This document shows positions 1 to 8,788 of a stretch of DNA of 64,000 bases, in pieces. A program made the position numbers and the translations under genes. This stretch comes from Balneatrix alpica DSM 16621 (GTDB lineage: Bacteria > Pseudomonadota > Gammaproteobacteria > Pseudomonadales > Balneatricaceae). Positions within the stretch are counted from its first letter, which is position 1, and every line of letters begins with the position of its first letter. The DNA lies in NCBI RefSeq assembly GCF_000619885.1, contig NZ_JHUZ01000006.1, positions 620,001 to 684,000 of the forward strand, written 5' to 3'. Under the pieces are notes generated by a model. The model was not told the DNA's origin and made no database searches. It saw nothing but the letters and a program-made list of their open reading frames with translations.

Positions 1-1599
1 CATACGGGCGATTTCTTGAATACGGTCTTCTTTGTTAAGGCGGCGAACCCGTGAAAGGGTATGGCTGCCCTGCACTTCTTTACTGACAAATAGGTGCTCA
101 TGGGCTTGAGCGGCGACCTGGGGTTGGTGGGTGACACAGAGTACCTGGACACGCTCACCCAGTTGTCGTAGCAAGCGGCCCACCACTTCCGCGACAGCTC
201 CGCCAATCCCCACATCGACCTCATCAAATACTAGAGTGGGGGTGGTAGAGCACTGTGCTGCAACGACTTGAATCGCTAGGCTGATACGCGATAGCTCACC
301 GCCAGAGGCTACCTTGTGTAGGGGGCGTGGTGGCTGGCCCGGGTTGGCGCTGAGTAGTAGCTCTACTCGATCAATCCCTTGGGCGCTGTAGTGCGGTTCA
401 TCCAGAGCAGTGACGGCGACTTCGAAACAACAATGCGGCATGCTCAAAGCATGTAGCTGGTCCATGACGGCACTACTGAGTTGTTGGGCGAGTTGCTGAC
501 GTTGACTGCTAAGGCGCTGGGCCTGCTCCAAATAATGTTGCCGTGCTTGCTGGACTTGCAGGGTTAGCTGTTCCAGCTGGGATTCATCCACGGCTAACTC
601 TCCCAGCTCTTGCTGTAATTGGACGAGCAGTGCAGGCAGTTGTTGAGGTGTAACGCGATGTTTGCGGGCGGTGCTGTAGAGAGCATGCAGGCGCTGATCG
701 ACTGCTTCCAGACGGGCGGGATCCAGCTCGCAGCGGCCGAGCGCCTGCTCCAAGCTATGCATGGCCTCATCGACTTGGATGGCGGCACTATCAAGCATTT
801 CTAGCGCTTCATGGCAACTTTGGCTATCTAAGCGCAATTGTTGCAGAAGCTGTTGTGCGCGGCGTAATTGTTGGGAGATAGCTTGATCATCGTCACGGCA
901 AAGCTCTAAGAGCTGTTGGCCCAGCTGCAGATTCTGTTCAGCATTAGCCAGCATGCTTTGCTCTTGTTCCAATTGCTCTAGCTCATCCGGAAGGGGGGCC
1001 AGCAGCACGAGTTCTTCGACCTGATAGCTGAGTAGTTGTACTTTGGCTTGGTCTTCTGCACTGCGGTTCTGTACCTGTTGCAAGCGCTTTTGTAGCTGTT
1101 GCCAGTGCTGATAGCTTTGTTTGAGGGGCAGCAGAGCACTCTGGAGCTGACCATAGTCATCCAGCAGCTGTAAGTGAGTGGCCGGGTTGAGCAGGCGCTG
1201 ATGGGCATGTTGGCCGTGGATTTCTACCAATAGCTCGCCCAGTTCACGTAACTCTTGCAGATTGCAGGGGCGGCCATTAATCCAGGCGCGGGAGCGGCCT
1301 TCGGCGCTGATGCTGCGTCTGAGGATGCAGTGCTCTTCTTCCAGCAGTTCACGTTCATTCAGCCACTGCTGGGCAGCGGGAATCTGACGGATATCAAAGC
1401 AGGCGCTGATTTCGGCCTTGTCACTACCATGACGGACACAGCCAGGATCAGCACGCTCCCCTAAAGCCAGGGCAAGGGAATCAAGCATAATGGATTTGCC
1501 CGCGCCGGTTTCACCGCTGACGGCGAGGAGGCCGGATTTTAGATCCAGCTCTAATTGATCAACAATGGCCACGTTGCGAATACTGAGCTGACAGAGCAT
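1..1599 (-). CDS. recN: DNA repair protein RecN (3' end cut by window edge)
   Basis: RecN is an SMC-like ATPase that acts in the cytoplasm at DNA double-strand breaks during recombinational repair. Translation from the ATG at 1597-1599 gives the family N-terminus followed by a Walker A P-loop GETGAGKS at residues 29-36. A long Gln/Leu-rich coiled-coil region spans the middle. Near the C-terminus are an ABC-type signature (ASGGELSRI) and a Walker B/D-loop (VFDEVDVGIGG). In the window 533 codons are present; the family is about 550-560 residues, so only some 20 C-terminal residues are missing. The start has a GAGGGT ribosome site and lies just downstream of a LexA box, matching the SOS control known for recN in other gammaproteobacteria. 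It diverges from grpE. Confidence 0.97.
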   Translation of the reverse strand, partial: MLCQLSIRNVAIVDQLELDLKSGLLAVSGETGAGKSIMLDSLALALGERADPGCVRHGSDKAEISACFDIRQIPAAQQWLNERELLEEEHCILRRSISAEGRSRAWINGRPCNLQELRELGELLVEIHGQHAHQRLLNPATHLQLLDDYGQLQSALLPLKQSYQHWQQLQKRLQQVQNRSAEDQAKVQLLSYQVEELVLLAPLPDELEQLEQEQSMLANAEQNLQLGQQLLELCRDDDQAISQQLRRAQQLLQQLRLDSQSCHEALEMLDSAAIQVDEAMHSLEQALGRCELDPARLEAVDQRLHALYSTARKHRVTPQQLPALLVQLQQELGELAVDESQLEQLTLQVQQARQHYLEQAQRLSSQRQQLAQQLSSAVMDQLHALSMPHCCFEVAVTALDEPHYSAQGIDRVELLLSANPGQPPRPLHKVASGGELSRISLAIQVVAAQCSTTPTLVFDEVDVGIGGAVAEVVGRLLRQLGERVQVLCVTHQPQVAAQAHEHLFVSKEVQGSHTLSRVRRLNKEDRIQEIARM

Positions 1600-1614
1600 G
1601 AGCGACCCTCTTAA

Positions 1615-1630
1615 CTGTCTATGCGTACAG
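1615..1630. promoter_or_regulatory. LexA (SOS) box upstream of recN
   Basis: The 16-bp sequence is CTGT, eight bases, ACAG, matching the gammaproteobacterial LexA operator. It sits 15 bp before the recN start codon and about one base downstream of the recN -10 element, where bound LexA would block initiation. recN is a classic SOS gene. Confidence 0.85.
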
Positions 1631-1631
1631 T

Positions 1632-1659
1632 AGTTTAGCGGGCTTTTGATTGTGTGCAA
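1632..1659 (-). promoter_or_regulatory. Sigma70 promoter of recN
   Basis: On the minus strand TTGCAC (1659-1654) and TAAACT (1637-1632) are separated by 16 bp. The -10 directly abuts the LexA box. It is the only convincing pair upstream of recN. Confidence 0.6.
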
Positions 1660-1685
1660 TGCCCTGTTGGCTTTTTTATCTGTCG

Positions 1686-1713
1686 CTTGAATCGTGCTGG
1701 GATGTCCCCATAT
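1686..1713 (+). promoter_or_regulatory. Sigma32 (heat-shock) promoter of grpE
   Basis: CTTGAA (1686-1691) and CCCCATAT (1706-1713) are 14 bp apart, a near-consensus RpoH promoter. It lies 51 bp upstream of the grpE start codon at 1765, in keeping with the heat-shock role of grpE-dnaK-dnaJ. Confidence 0.85.
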
Positions 1714-1764
1714 TGGTGCCAGTCCCACGACAACCATTGCAATCCTAGTGGAGGAGTTAAGTCC

Positions 1765-2328
1765 ATGAGCGAGCAAAAGGCTGCTGAGCAGGCCCAGAAT
1801 GACAGTGTGCAAGTAGAGGTCAATGAGGCTCAGACTTCTGAGGTGTTGACCGAAGAGGAGAGCCTGCAGGCGGAAATAGCTAAGCTGCAACAGCAGCTAG
1901 AAGAGGCTAAAGAAAACAACTTGCGTGTGCAGGCGGAAATGCAGAATGTGCGTCGCCGTGCTGAGCAGGATGTGGAAAAAGCCCATCGCTATGGACTGGA
2001 AAAAATCATCAATGAGCTGTTGCCGGTGGTAGACAACCTGGAGCGCGCCATTACTTCCGCCCAGGGAGAAGGTGAGCACCTGCAGGCGATTCGTGATGGT
2101 GTTGAGATGACCCTCAGTGCTTTCCTGGCTGCGCTGCAAAAGTTCAATGTGGAAACGGTTGATCCACAGGGGGAAGTTTTTAACCCTGAGCTGCATCAGG
2201 CAGTTAGCATGGTGCCGAGTGCTGAAGTCGAAGCGAACAAGGTGCTGAGTGTGATGATGAAGGGGTACACCCTTAATGGTCGTCTGCTGCGTCCGGCGAT
2301 GGTTGTGGTCTCCAAAGGGGCGGCCTAA
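1765..2328 (+). CDS. grpE: Nucleotide exchange factor GrpE
   Basis: GrpE releases ADP from DnaK and so drives the Hsp70 folding cycle in the cytoplasm. The 187-residue product has an acidic N-terminal tail, a long coiled-coil dimerisation helix (about residues 30-80), and the GrpE signature near the C-terminus (FNPELHQAVSMVPS, then GYTLNGRLLRPAMVVV). The length fits the family (about 190-200). The frame is open further upstream, but the ATG at 1765 is preceded by a strong GGAGG ribosome site and gives the normal N-terminus. It is the first gene of grpE-dnaK-dnaJ, downstream of a sigma32 promoter. Confidence 0.97.
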   Translation: MSEQKAAEQAQNDSVQVEVNEAQTSEVLTEEESLQAEIAKLQQQLEEAKENNLRVQAEMQNVRRRAEQDVEKAHRYGLEKIINELLPVVDNLERAITSAQGEGEHLQAIRDGVEMTLSAFLAALQKFNVETVDPQGEVFNPELHQAVSMVPSAEVEANKVLSVMMKGYTLNGRLLRPAMVVVSKGAA

Positions 2329-2439
2329 AACCGGAATTTTTTTAGGTATTTGCCCTTGAAAAGGGTCAAGTTGCACCAACTTAGTAGGCAACGTGTTCAG
2401 GGCCTAGCCCACCAAGTAAAGATTTGAGGTAAGCGTATT

Positions 2440-4353
2440 ATGGGTAAAATCATTGGTATCGACTTAGGCACCACCAACTCCTGCGTGGCAGTTATGGATG
2501 GTGACAAAGTTAAGGTGTTGGAAAACGCCGAAGGTGCGCGTACCACTCCCTCCATCATCGCCTATGCGGATGATGAGGTGCTGGTCGGCCAGCCTGCAAA
2601 GCGCCAGGCAGTGACTAACCCCCATAACACCCTGTTTGCTGTTAAGCGTTTGATCGGCCGTAAGTTCAGCGATGATGTTGTGCAAAAAGACATCAAAATG
2701 GTGCCTTACAAAATTGTTGCGGCTGACAATGGCGATGCCTGGGTTGGGGTGAAAGATAAGAAGCTGGCGCCCCCACAGATTTCCGCCGAAGTACTGAAAA
2801 AGATGAAGAAAACCGCTGAAGACTACCTCGGTGAGGAAGTTACCGCAGCGGTGATTACTGTTCCTGCTTATTTCAACGATTCTCAGCGTCAGGCCACCAA
2901 AGATGCTGGTCGTATTGCTGGTCTGGAAGTGAAGCGCATCATTAACGAGCCCACCGCTGCAGCCTTGGCTTATGGCATGGATAAGCAGAGTGGCGATGCC
3001 AAGATTGCGGTCTATGACTTGGGTGGTGGTACTTTCGATATCTCCATTATCGAAATCGCTGATGTTGATGGTGAAAAGCAGTTTGAAGTGCTGGCCACCA
3101 ATGGTGACACCTTCCTCGGTGGTGAAGACTTTGACCTGCGACTGATTGAGTTCTTGGCGGCGGAGTTCAAGAAAGAGTCCGGTATTGACCTTTCTGGTGA
3201 TCCTTTGGCGATGCAGCGCCTGAAAGAAGCGGCAGAGAAAGCCAAGATTGAGCTGTCTTCTGCGCAGCAAACCGATGTGAATCTGCCTTACATCACTGCC
3301 GATGCCACTGGTCCTAAGCACCTGAACGTTAAAGTGACTCGTGCCAAGCTGGAGTCCTTGGTTGAGGAGCTGGTTGATCGTTCTCTGGAACCTTGCCGGA
3401 TCGCAATGAAAGACGCCGGTTTGCAGCCCAGTGAAATTGATGAAGTGATTCTGGTTGGTGGTCAGACCCGCATGCCGCTGGTACAGCAGCGTGTGAAAGA
3501 ACTGTTCCAGAAAGAGCCTCGCCGTGACGTTAACCCCGATGAAGCGGTGGCCATGGGCGCGGCTATCCAGGGTGCCGTCCTGGCTGGTGATGTAAAAGAT
3601 GTGTTGCTGCTGGACGTGACTCCGCTGACTCTGGGGATTGAAACTCTGGGTGGGGTGATGACACCGCTGATCGAGAAGAACACCACTATTCCGACCCGCA
3701 AGTCACAAATTTTCTCCACAGCCGATGATAATCAGACGGCGGTAACCATTCATGTGTTGCAGGGTGAGCGCAAGCAAGCAAGTGGTAACAAGTCTCTGGG
3801 TCGTTTTGACCTGGCCGATATTCCGCCTGCACCTCGTGGCGTGCCCCAGGTTGAAGTGAGCTTCGATATTGATGCCAACGGTATCCTTAATGTCTCTGCT
3901 AAAGACAAGGCCACCGGTAAAGAGCAGTCCATCGTAATCAAGGCTTCCTCCGGTCTGTCTGACGAGGAAATTGAAAAGATGGTGCGCGATGCTGAAGCTA
4001 ATGCAGCTGAGGACAAGAAGTTCGAAGAGCTGGTGCAAGCGCGCAACAGTGGTGATGGCATGGTCCACACTGCCCGTAAGACCCTGAAAGATGCAGGCGA
4101 TAAAGCGACTGCTGAAGAAAAAGAGAAAATTGAAGCGGCTATCAAGGATCTGGAAGAGGCGCTGAAAGGTGATAGCAAAGATGCCATCGCCAGCAAAACT
4201 GAAGCCTTGACCGAGGCGTTGTCAGGCTTGGCGCAGAAAATGTACGCCGAAGCCGCCGCGCAGCAGGAAGGTGCCACCGGTGAAGCTGGTAAGGCGAAAG
4301 AAGATGACGCGGTGGATGCCGAGTTTGAAGAAGTGAAGGACGACAAGAAGTAA
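2440..4353 (+). CDS. dnaK: Molecular chaperone DnaK (Hsp70)
   Basis: DnaK is the ATP-dependent Hsp70 chaperone that binds exposed hydrophobic segments of client proteins together with DnaJ and GrpE. The 637-residue product has the N-terminal phosphate loop [13 protein letters not shown], the actin-like ATPase motifs ([13 protein letters not shown] and [11 protein letters not shown]), the beta-sandwich substrate domain starting near [17 protein letters not shown], and a helical lid ending in an acidic Glu/Asp/Lys tail. Length is normal. It starts with ATG after a GAGGT ribosome site, 111 bp after grpE. A CTTGAAA element at 2355-2361 could be the -35 of a second, weaker sigma32 promoter, but no good -10 follows. 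Confidence 0.99.
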   Translation: MGKIIGIDLGTTNSCVAVMDGDKVKVLENAEGARTTPSIIAYADDEVLVGQPAKRQAVTNPHNTLFAVKRLIGRKFSDDVVQKDIKMVPYKIVAADNGDAWVGVKDKKLAPPQISAEVLKKMKKTAEDYLGEEVTAAVITVPAYFNDSQRQATKDAGRIAGLEVKRIINEPTAAALAYGMDKQSGDAKIAVYDLGGGTFDISIIEIADVDGEKQFEVLATNGDTFLGGEDFDLRLIEFLAAEFKKESGIDLSGDPLAMQRLKEAAEKAKIELSSAQQTDVNLPYITADATGPKHLNVKVTRAKLESLVEELVDRSLEPCRIAMKDAGLQPSEIDEVILVGGQTRMPLVQQRVKELFQKEPRRDVNPDEAVAMGAAIQGAVLAGDVKDVLLLDVTPLTLGIETLGGVMTPLIEKNTTIPTRKSQIFSTADDNQTAVTIHVLQGERKQASGNKSLGRFDLADIPPAPRGVPQVEVSFDIDANGILNVSAKDKATGKEQSIVIKASSGLSDEEIEKMVRDAEANAAEDKKFEELVQARNSGDGMVHTARKTLKDAGDKATAEEKEKIEAAIKDLEEALKGDSKDAIASKTEALTEALSGLAQKMYAEAAAQQEGATGEAGKAKEDDAVDAEFEEVKDDKK

Positions 4354-4369
4354 GGTCGGCCCAGACTGG

Positions 4370-4400
4370 GACGCGGGCGTTAAGCCCGCGTCTGTGTTTT
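4370..4400 (+). terminator. Terminator between dnaK and dnaJ
   Basis: A perfect 9-bp GC-rich stem (4370-4378 with 4384-4392, loop GTTAA) is followed by TGTGTTTT. It lies between dnaK and dnaJ, which have no other clear promoter between them, so it probably acts as a partial terminator that lowers dnaJ relative to dnaK. Confidence 0.7.
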
Positions 4401-4430
4401 CAACGCGATAACGGCTAGCCAGCGAAAGAT

Positions 4431-5579
4431 ATGTCAAAACGCGATTTTTACGAAGTGCTGGGGCTACAGAAAAACGCCTCCGAAGCGGACATCAAAAAAG
4501 CCTATCGCCGTATGGCGATGAAGTATCACCCGGATCGTAATCCGGATGATAAAGAGGCTGAAGCCAAGTTCAAAGAAGTGAGCGAGGCCTATGAAGTCCT
4601 GTCCGATGCCAAAAAGAAAGCGGCCTACGACCAGTTTGGTCATGCAGGGGTGGATGGCAATGGTGGCGGATTCGGCGGTGGCGGTTTTAGTGGCGGCGGC
4701 AGCTTCCAGGACATTTTTGGCGATGTTTTCGGCGATATCTTTGGTGGCGGCGGTGGCGGTTTTGGTCGTGCAGGGAGAGGTGGACCACAACGTGGCTCAG
4801 ACTTGCGCTACACCCTTGAGTTAGACTTGGAAGAAGCCGTCAAAGGATGCCAAAAGTCGATTCGCATCCCGTCTTTGGTGGAGTGTGAGACCTGTGATGG
4901 CTCTGGGGCCAAGCCAGGTACGCAGCCACAAACCTGTTCTACCTGTGGTGGGGCAGGGCAAATCCGGATGCAACAGGGCTTTTTTGCGGTTCAGCAGACC
5001 TGTCCTGCCTGCCATGGTGCGGGTAAGGTGATTGCAGATCCCTGCCGTGACTGCCATGGTCGTGGTCGGGTAGAGGAAACCAAAACCCTTAATGTGAAAA
5101 TCCCGGCTGGTGTTGATAGCGGTGACCGCATCCGTTTGTCTGGTGAGGGCGAGGCGGGTTTACAAGGCGGCCCTGCCGGCGATCTCTATGTGCAGGTGTC
5201 GGTACGTGAGCATCCCATTTTTGAACGGGATGGTAAGAACCTTTATTGCGAAGTACCGGTTAGCATTGTAGATGCTGCCTTGGGTGGTGAGCTGGAAGTG
5301 CCGACTTTAGATGGTCGAGTGAAGTTGAAGATTCCGGCAGAAACCCAAACTGGCAAACTCTTCCGTCTGCGTGGTAAAGGCGTAGTGCCGGTACGTGGCG
5401 GTGCGCCAGGGGATCTGATCTGCCGAGTGGCGGTAGAGACCCCAGTGAATCTGACTGCACGGCAAAAGGAACTGCTACGCGAGTTTCAGGCCAGTATGGA
5501 TGATGAGGGAGAGCGTCACTCACCGAAGAAAAAATCATTCTTCGATGGAGTGAAGAAGTTCTTCGAAGATATGAAATAA
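4431..5579 (+). CDS. dnaJ: Co-chaperone DnaJ (Hsp40)
   Basis: DnaJ delivers unfolded proteins to DnaK and stimulates its ATPase. The 382-residue product is a full class A Hsp40. It has a J domain with the HPD motif at residues 33-35, then a Gly/Phe-rich linker, four CxxCxGxG-type zinc repeats ([32 protein letters not shown]), and the C-terminal substrate-binding beta domains. All four zinc repeats are intact. It is third in the grpE-dnaK-dnaJ cluster, behind a hairpin terminator. Confidence 0.98.
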   Translation: MSKRDFYEVLGLQKNASEADIKKAYRRMAMKYHPDRNPDDKEAEAKFKEVSEAYEVLSDAKKKAAYDQFGHAGVDGNGGGFGGGGFSGGGSFQDIFGDVFGDIFGGGGGGFGRAGRGGPQRGSDLRYTLELDLEEAVKGCQKSIRIPSLVECETCDGSGAKPGTQPQTCSTCGGAGQIRMQQGFFAVQQTCPACHGAGKVIADPCRDCHGRGRVEETKTLNVKIPAGVDSGDRIRLSGEGEAGLQGGPAGDLYVQVSVREHPIFERDGKNLYCEVPVSIVDAALGGELEVPTLDGRVKLKIPAETQTGKLFRLRGKGVVPVRGGAPGDLICRVAVETPVNLTARQKELLREFQASMDDEGERHSPKKKSFFDGVKKFFEDMK

Positions 5580-5595
5580 GCGAGGATACTCGCAC

Positions 5596-5620
5596 ACAGG
5601 CGGCATTGGCCGCCTGTTTT
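5596..5620 (+). terminator. Terminator after dnaJ
   Basis: A perfect 9-bp stem (5596-5604 with 5609-5617, loop ATTG) runs into TTTT. It separates the heat-shock operon from dapB. Confidence 0.85.
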
Positions 5621-5648
5621 GTTTGTATGCCATCCCATGGTTGCATTC

Positions 5649-5654
5649 TATAAT
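5649..5654 (+). promoter_or_regulatory. -10 element of the dapB promoter
   Basis: A consensus TATAAT lies 37 bp upstream of the dapB ATG and just after the dnaJ terminator. No good -35 is found at 16-18 bp spacing, so the promoter may be weak or activator-dependent. Confidence 0.55.
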
Positions 5655-5670
5655 AGCCGACTTAGATTGA

Positions 5671-6498
<828 letters not shown>

Positions 6499-6533
6499 GT
6501 TGAGGCGCTCTAGTAAATGACTGGTTAAAAATC

Positions 6534-6557
6534 AAGCATCCCTTGCATGGGGTGCTT
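6534..6557. repeat. Inverted repeat bracketing the rpsF -35 element
   Basis: Arms of nine bases (6534-6542 and 6549-6557, one G-T wobble) flank a six-base loop that is exactly the TTGCAT -35 hexamer of the rpsF promoter. It may be the dapB terminator, although no T-run follows on the plus strand, or an operator. On the minus strand it is followed by GATTTTT. Confidence 0.5.
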
Positions 6558-6571
6558 GGTATCACTAGAAT
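6543..6571 (+). promoter_or_regulatory. Sigma70 promoter of rpsF operon
   Basis: TTGCAT (6543-6548), a 17-bp spacer and TAGAAT (6566-6571) give a good promoter 84 bp before rpsF. The leader of about 75 nt is long enough to hold the S6:S18 autoregulatory RNA motif known upstream of rpsF in many bacteria; CCGGTGGGGGG near 6620 is a possible part of it, but this was not folded. Confidence 0.7.
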
Positions 6572-6654
6572 ATGCCGTTCTTTGCAATACCCGTTCTTTA
6601 ATCTCCTTGCTTCTCGCCATCCGGTGGGGGGCTGTTAACCCGTAAGGAGCTTTC

Positions 6655-7071
6655 ATGCGTCATTACGAAATCGTATTTCTGGTTCATCCCGATCAGAGCG
6701 AGCAGGTTCCTGCTATGGTCGAGCGTTACACCTCTCTGATCGAAGGTGCTAACGGCAAGATCCATCGTCTGGAAGACTGGGGCCGTCGCCAACTGGCTTA
6801 CCCCATCAACAAGATTCACAAAGCTCACTACGTGATGCTGAATGTTGAGTGCTCTCAGGAAGTTCTGGACGAACTGGAAGACCTGTTCCGTTATAACGAT
6901 GCGGTAATCCGTAACCTGGTTATCCGTCGTGACGAAGCCATCACTGAAGTATCTCCGATTAAAGCTGCTGAAAGTCGTGAAGAGCGTCGTCCCCGTCGTG
7001 ATGACTCTGCTGCCAAAGCCGAGCAGAACGATGCTGAAGACGAAGTAGCTGAAGAATCCAGCGAAGACTAA
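6655..7071 (+). CDS. rpsF: 30S ribosomal protein S6
   Basis: S6 sits on the platform of the 30S subunit, where it pairs with S18. The 138-residue product shows the family N-terminus [17 protein letters not shown] and the core around [17 protein letters not shown]. Its acidic C-terminal tail (about 40 residues rich in Glu and Asp) resembles the region that RimK extends with glutamate in E. coli. ATG follows a TAAGGAG ribosome site. It is the first gene of rpsF-rpsR-DUF2232-rplI; the priB gene found here in enterics is absent. Confidence 0.98.
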   Translation: MRHYEIVFLVHPDQSEQVPAMVERYTSLIEGANGKIHRLEDWGRRQLAYPINKIHKAHYVMLNVECSQEVLDELEDLFRYNDAVIRNLVIRRDEAITEVSPIKAAESREERRPRRDDSAAKAEQNDAEDEVAEESSED

Positions 7072-7098
7072 TTAAGCAGATCACAGAGGAGTTCAATC

Positions 7099-7326
7099 AT
7101 GGCGCGTTTTTTCCGTCGTCGTAAGTTCTGTCGTTTCACCGCCGAAGGCGTGAAGGAAATCGACTACAAAGACATCGAAACCTTAAAGGGCTACATCACT
7201 GAAACCGGCAAGATCGTTCCTAGCCGTATCACTGGTACTAAAGCCCGTTATCAGCGTCAGCTGGCTAGCGCGATCAAGCGTGCCCGCTTCCTGGCGTTGC
7301 TGCCCTATACCGATAGCCACGAATAA
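7099..7326 (+). CDS. rpsR: 30S ribosomal protein S18
   Basis: S18 binds 16S rRNA together with S6 on the 30S platform. The 75-residue product has the usual [12 protein letters not shown] start, the [13 protein letters not shown] core and the [29 protein letters not shown] tail region. The length is typical. It has an AGAGGAG ribosome site and starts 27 bp after rpsF. Confidence 0.99.
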   Translation: MARFFRRRKFCRFTAEGVKEIDYKDIETLKGYITETGKIVPSRITGTKARYQRQLASAIKRARFLALLPYTDSHE

Positions 7327-7340
7327 GGATACGTCCGGGC

Positions 7341-8210
7341 ATGCGTGCTCTTGCTGAGTACATCATGCGGGGCCGCAAAGAGGCCCTGGTCGTAGCAGTC
7401 GTGAGCGCTGCGCTACCCCTGATGTTTTGGGTAAGTGCGGCAACCCTGAGCCTGGTGACCCTGAGACGGGGCGTCAGCGAGGGAGCAGTAATACTAGCGT
7501 GGGCATCACTACCCACATTGGCTTGGTGGTGGGGACAGGGAGATCCTACTCCCTTACTGAGTCTGATAGGCACCTTTTTACTGGCCTGGGTGCTGAGAGT
7601 CTCGGTGTCCTGGACCAAGGTGCTGTTGGTAGTGAGCGGGTTAGCCCTGGTGCTGAGCGGTATATTGAGTTGGGCGTTGGCCGATGTACTCAATATCTTG
7701 CAGACCCTCAGTGATCAGATGCTGGCACGCATGAGCCCTGAAGGCCTGGAGGCTCCACCGGAGGCTCTGCGCCAGTTCATGATGGACTTGTTGTTAGGTG
7801 GGGTAACCGCCTTCCACTTGGCTGTGATGTTAGGCAGCTTGGCACTTGCCCGTAGTTGGCAGGCTGGGCTGTACAACCCGGGCGGCTTCCAGACTGAGTT
7901 TCATCAGCTGCGTTTGCCACTGAGCCTGGCGTTGGGACTGGTGGTCGTGCTTTTTATGGGAACCAGTATTGATCCGCAGGGATTACGGTGGTTACCAGCA
8001 TTAACTGTGCCCTTGGTGATGGCTGGCTTAGCGCTGGTTCATGGTGTGATAGGTATTAAGGCATTGGGCAGAGCATGGTTAGTGGGCTTCTATACGGCCT
8101 TCTTCCTGCTCGGTATTTATATGTATCCCTTATTGATGCTGGCGGCTGTGCTGGATTCAGCCTTTAACATTCGTCGGCGTCTGCGTCCGGTGCATTCATC
8201 GGACACTTAA
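7341..8210 (+). CDS. DUF2232-like inner-membrane protein between rpsR and rplI
   Basis: The 289-residue product is almost entirely hydrophobic, with about eight predicted membrane segments separated by short loops, and no signal peptide. I recognise it by position and character as the membrane protein (DUF2232/YybS-like) that occupies this slot between rpsR and rplI in pseudomonads and relatives. Its function is unknown, and no catalytic motif is visible. It lies 14 bp after rpsR and 16 bp before rplI, so it is co-transcribed with ribosomal protein genes. The family name is inferred rather than searched. Confidence 0.7.
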   Translation: MRALAEYIMRGRKEALVVAVVSAALPLMFWVSAATLSLVTLRRGVSEGAVILAWASLPTLAWWWGQGDPTPLLSLIGTFLLAWVLRVSVSWTKVLLVVSGLALVLSGILSWALADVLNILQTLSDQMLARMSPEGLEAPPEALRQFMMDLLLGGVTAFHLAVMLGSLALARSWQAGLYNPGGFQTEFHQLRLPLSLALGLVVVLFMGTSIDPQGLRWLPALTVPLVMAGLALVHGVIGIKALGRAWLVGFYTAFFLLGIYMYPLLMLAAVLDSAFNIRRRLRPVHSSDT

Positions 8211-8226
8211 CGAAGAGGTTTGCGAG

Positions 8227-8673
8227 ATGGAAGTTATTCTGCTCGAGAAAGTCGGCAAGCTGGGTAGCTTGGGTGACAAAGTAAACGTGAAGTCTGGTTA
8301 TGGTCGCAACTACCTGCTGCCTTTTGGCAAAGCGGTAATGGCAACTGCTGATAACCTGGCGAAGTTCGAAGAGCGTCGCGCTGAGCTGGAAAAAGCGGCT
8401 GCTGACAAGCTGGCTGCTGCTGAAGCCCGTGCTCTGCAACTGAAAGAGATCGAGCTGTCCATCGTGGCCAAAGCTGGTGACGAAGGTAAATTGTTCGGTT
8501 CTATCGGTACTCGTGACATCGCTGAAGCGATCACTCAAGCCGGTATCGCGGTAGACAAGTCTGAAGTTCGTCTGCCCAATGGCGCTCTGCGTCACACTGG
8601 TGAGTTCGAAGTCAGCATCCAGTTGCACGCTGAAGTGTCTGCAACTGTTGCTATCGTGGTTGTTGCTGAGTAA
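8227..8673 (+). CDS. rplI: 50S ribosomal protein L9
   Basis: L9 binds 23S rRNA near the L1 stalk and helps keep the reading frame. The 148-residue product has the N-terminal RNA-binding domain ([17 protein letters not shown], then [18 protein letters not shown]), a long connecting helix rich in Ala, Glu and Lys (about residues 40-75), and the C-terminal domain with [13 protein letters not shown]. Length is normal. A strong terminator follows. Confidence 0.99.
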   Translation: MEVILLEKVGKLGSLGDKVNVKSGYGRNYLLPFGKAVMATADNLAKFEERRAELEKAAADKLAAAEARALQLKEIELSIVAKAGDEGKLFGSIGTRDIAEAITQAGIAVDKSEVRLPNGALRHTGEFEVSIQLHAEVSATVAIVVVAE

Positions 8674-8691
8674 TTTCAGTACACCCGCTAG

Positions 8692-8725
8692 ACAAACACC
8701 CGCTTAGGCGGGTGTTTGTGTTTTT
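8692..8725 (+). terminator. Terminator after rplI
   Basis: A perfect 12-bp stem (8692-8703 with 8708-8719, loop TTAG) is followed by GTTTTT. It ends the rpsF-rpsR-rplI operon before dnaB. Confidence 0.92.
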
Positions 8726-8788
8726 AGCCATACCGAAAAGGCCTGCTAAACTAGGCCGCTGTTCAGTCATCAACGAGCTGTGGTTGTA

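Noticed and set aside
2355..2384. A second sigma32 promoter directly before dnaK
   Set aside because: CTTGAAA is present, but the -10 (ACCAACTT) matches poorly, so it was noted in the dnaK entry only.
2464..3321. A 285-codon minus-strand frame across dnaK
   Set aside because: Antisense to the ATPase domain of dnaK, which is certain. It is a codon-bias shadow.
4660..4800. GGCGGC-type repeats in dnaJ as a possible tandem repeat
   Set aside because: They encode the normal Gly/Phe-rich linker of DnaJ.
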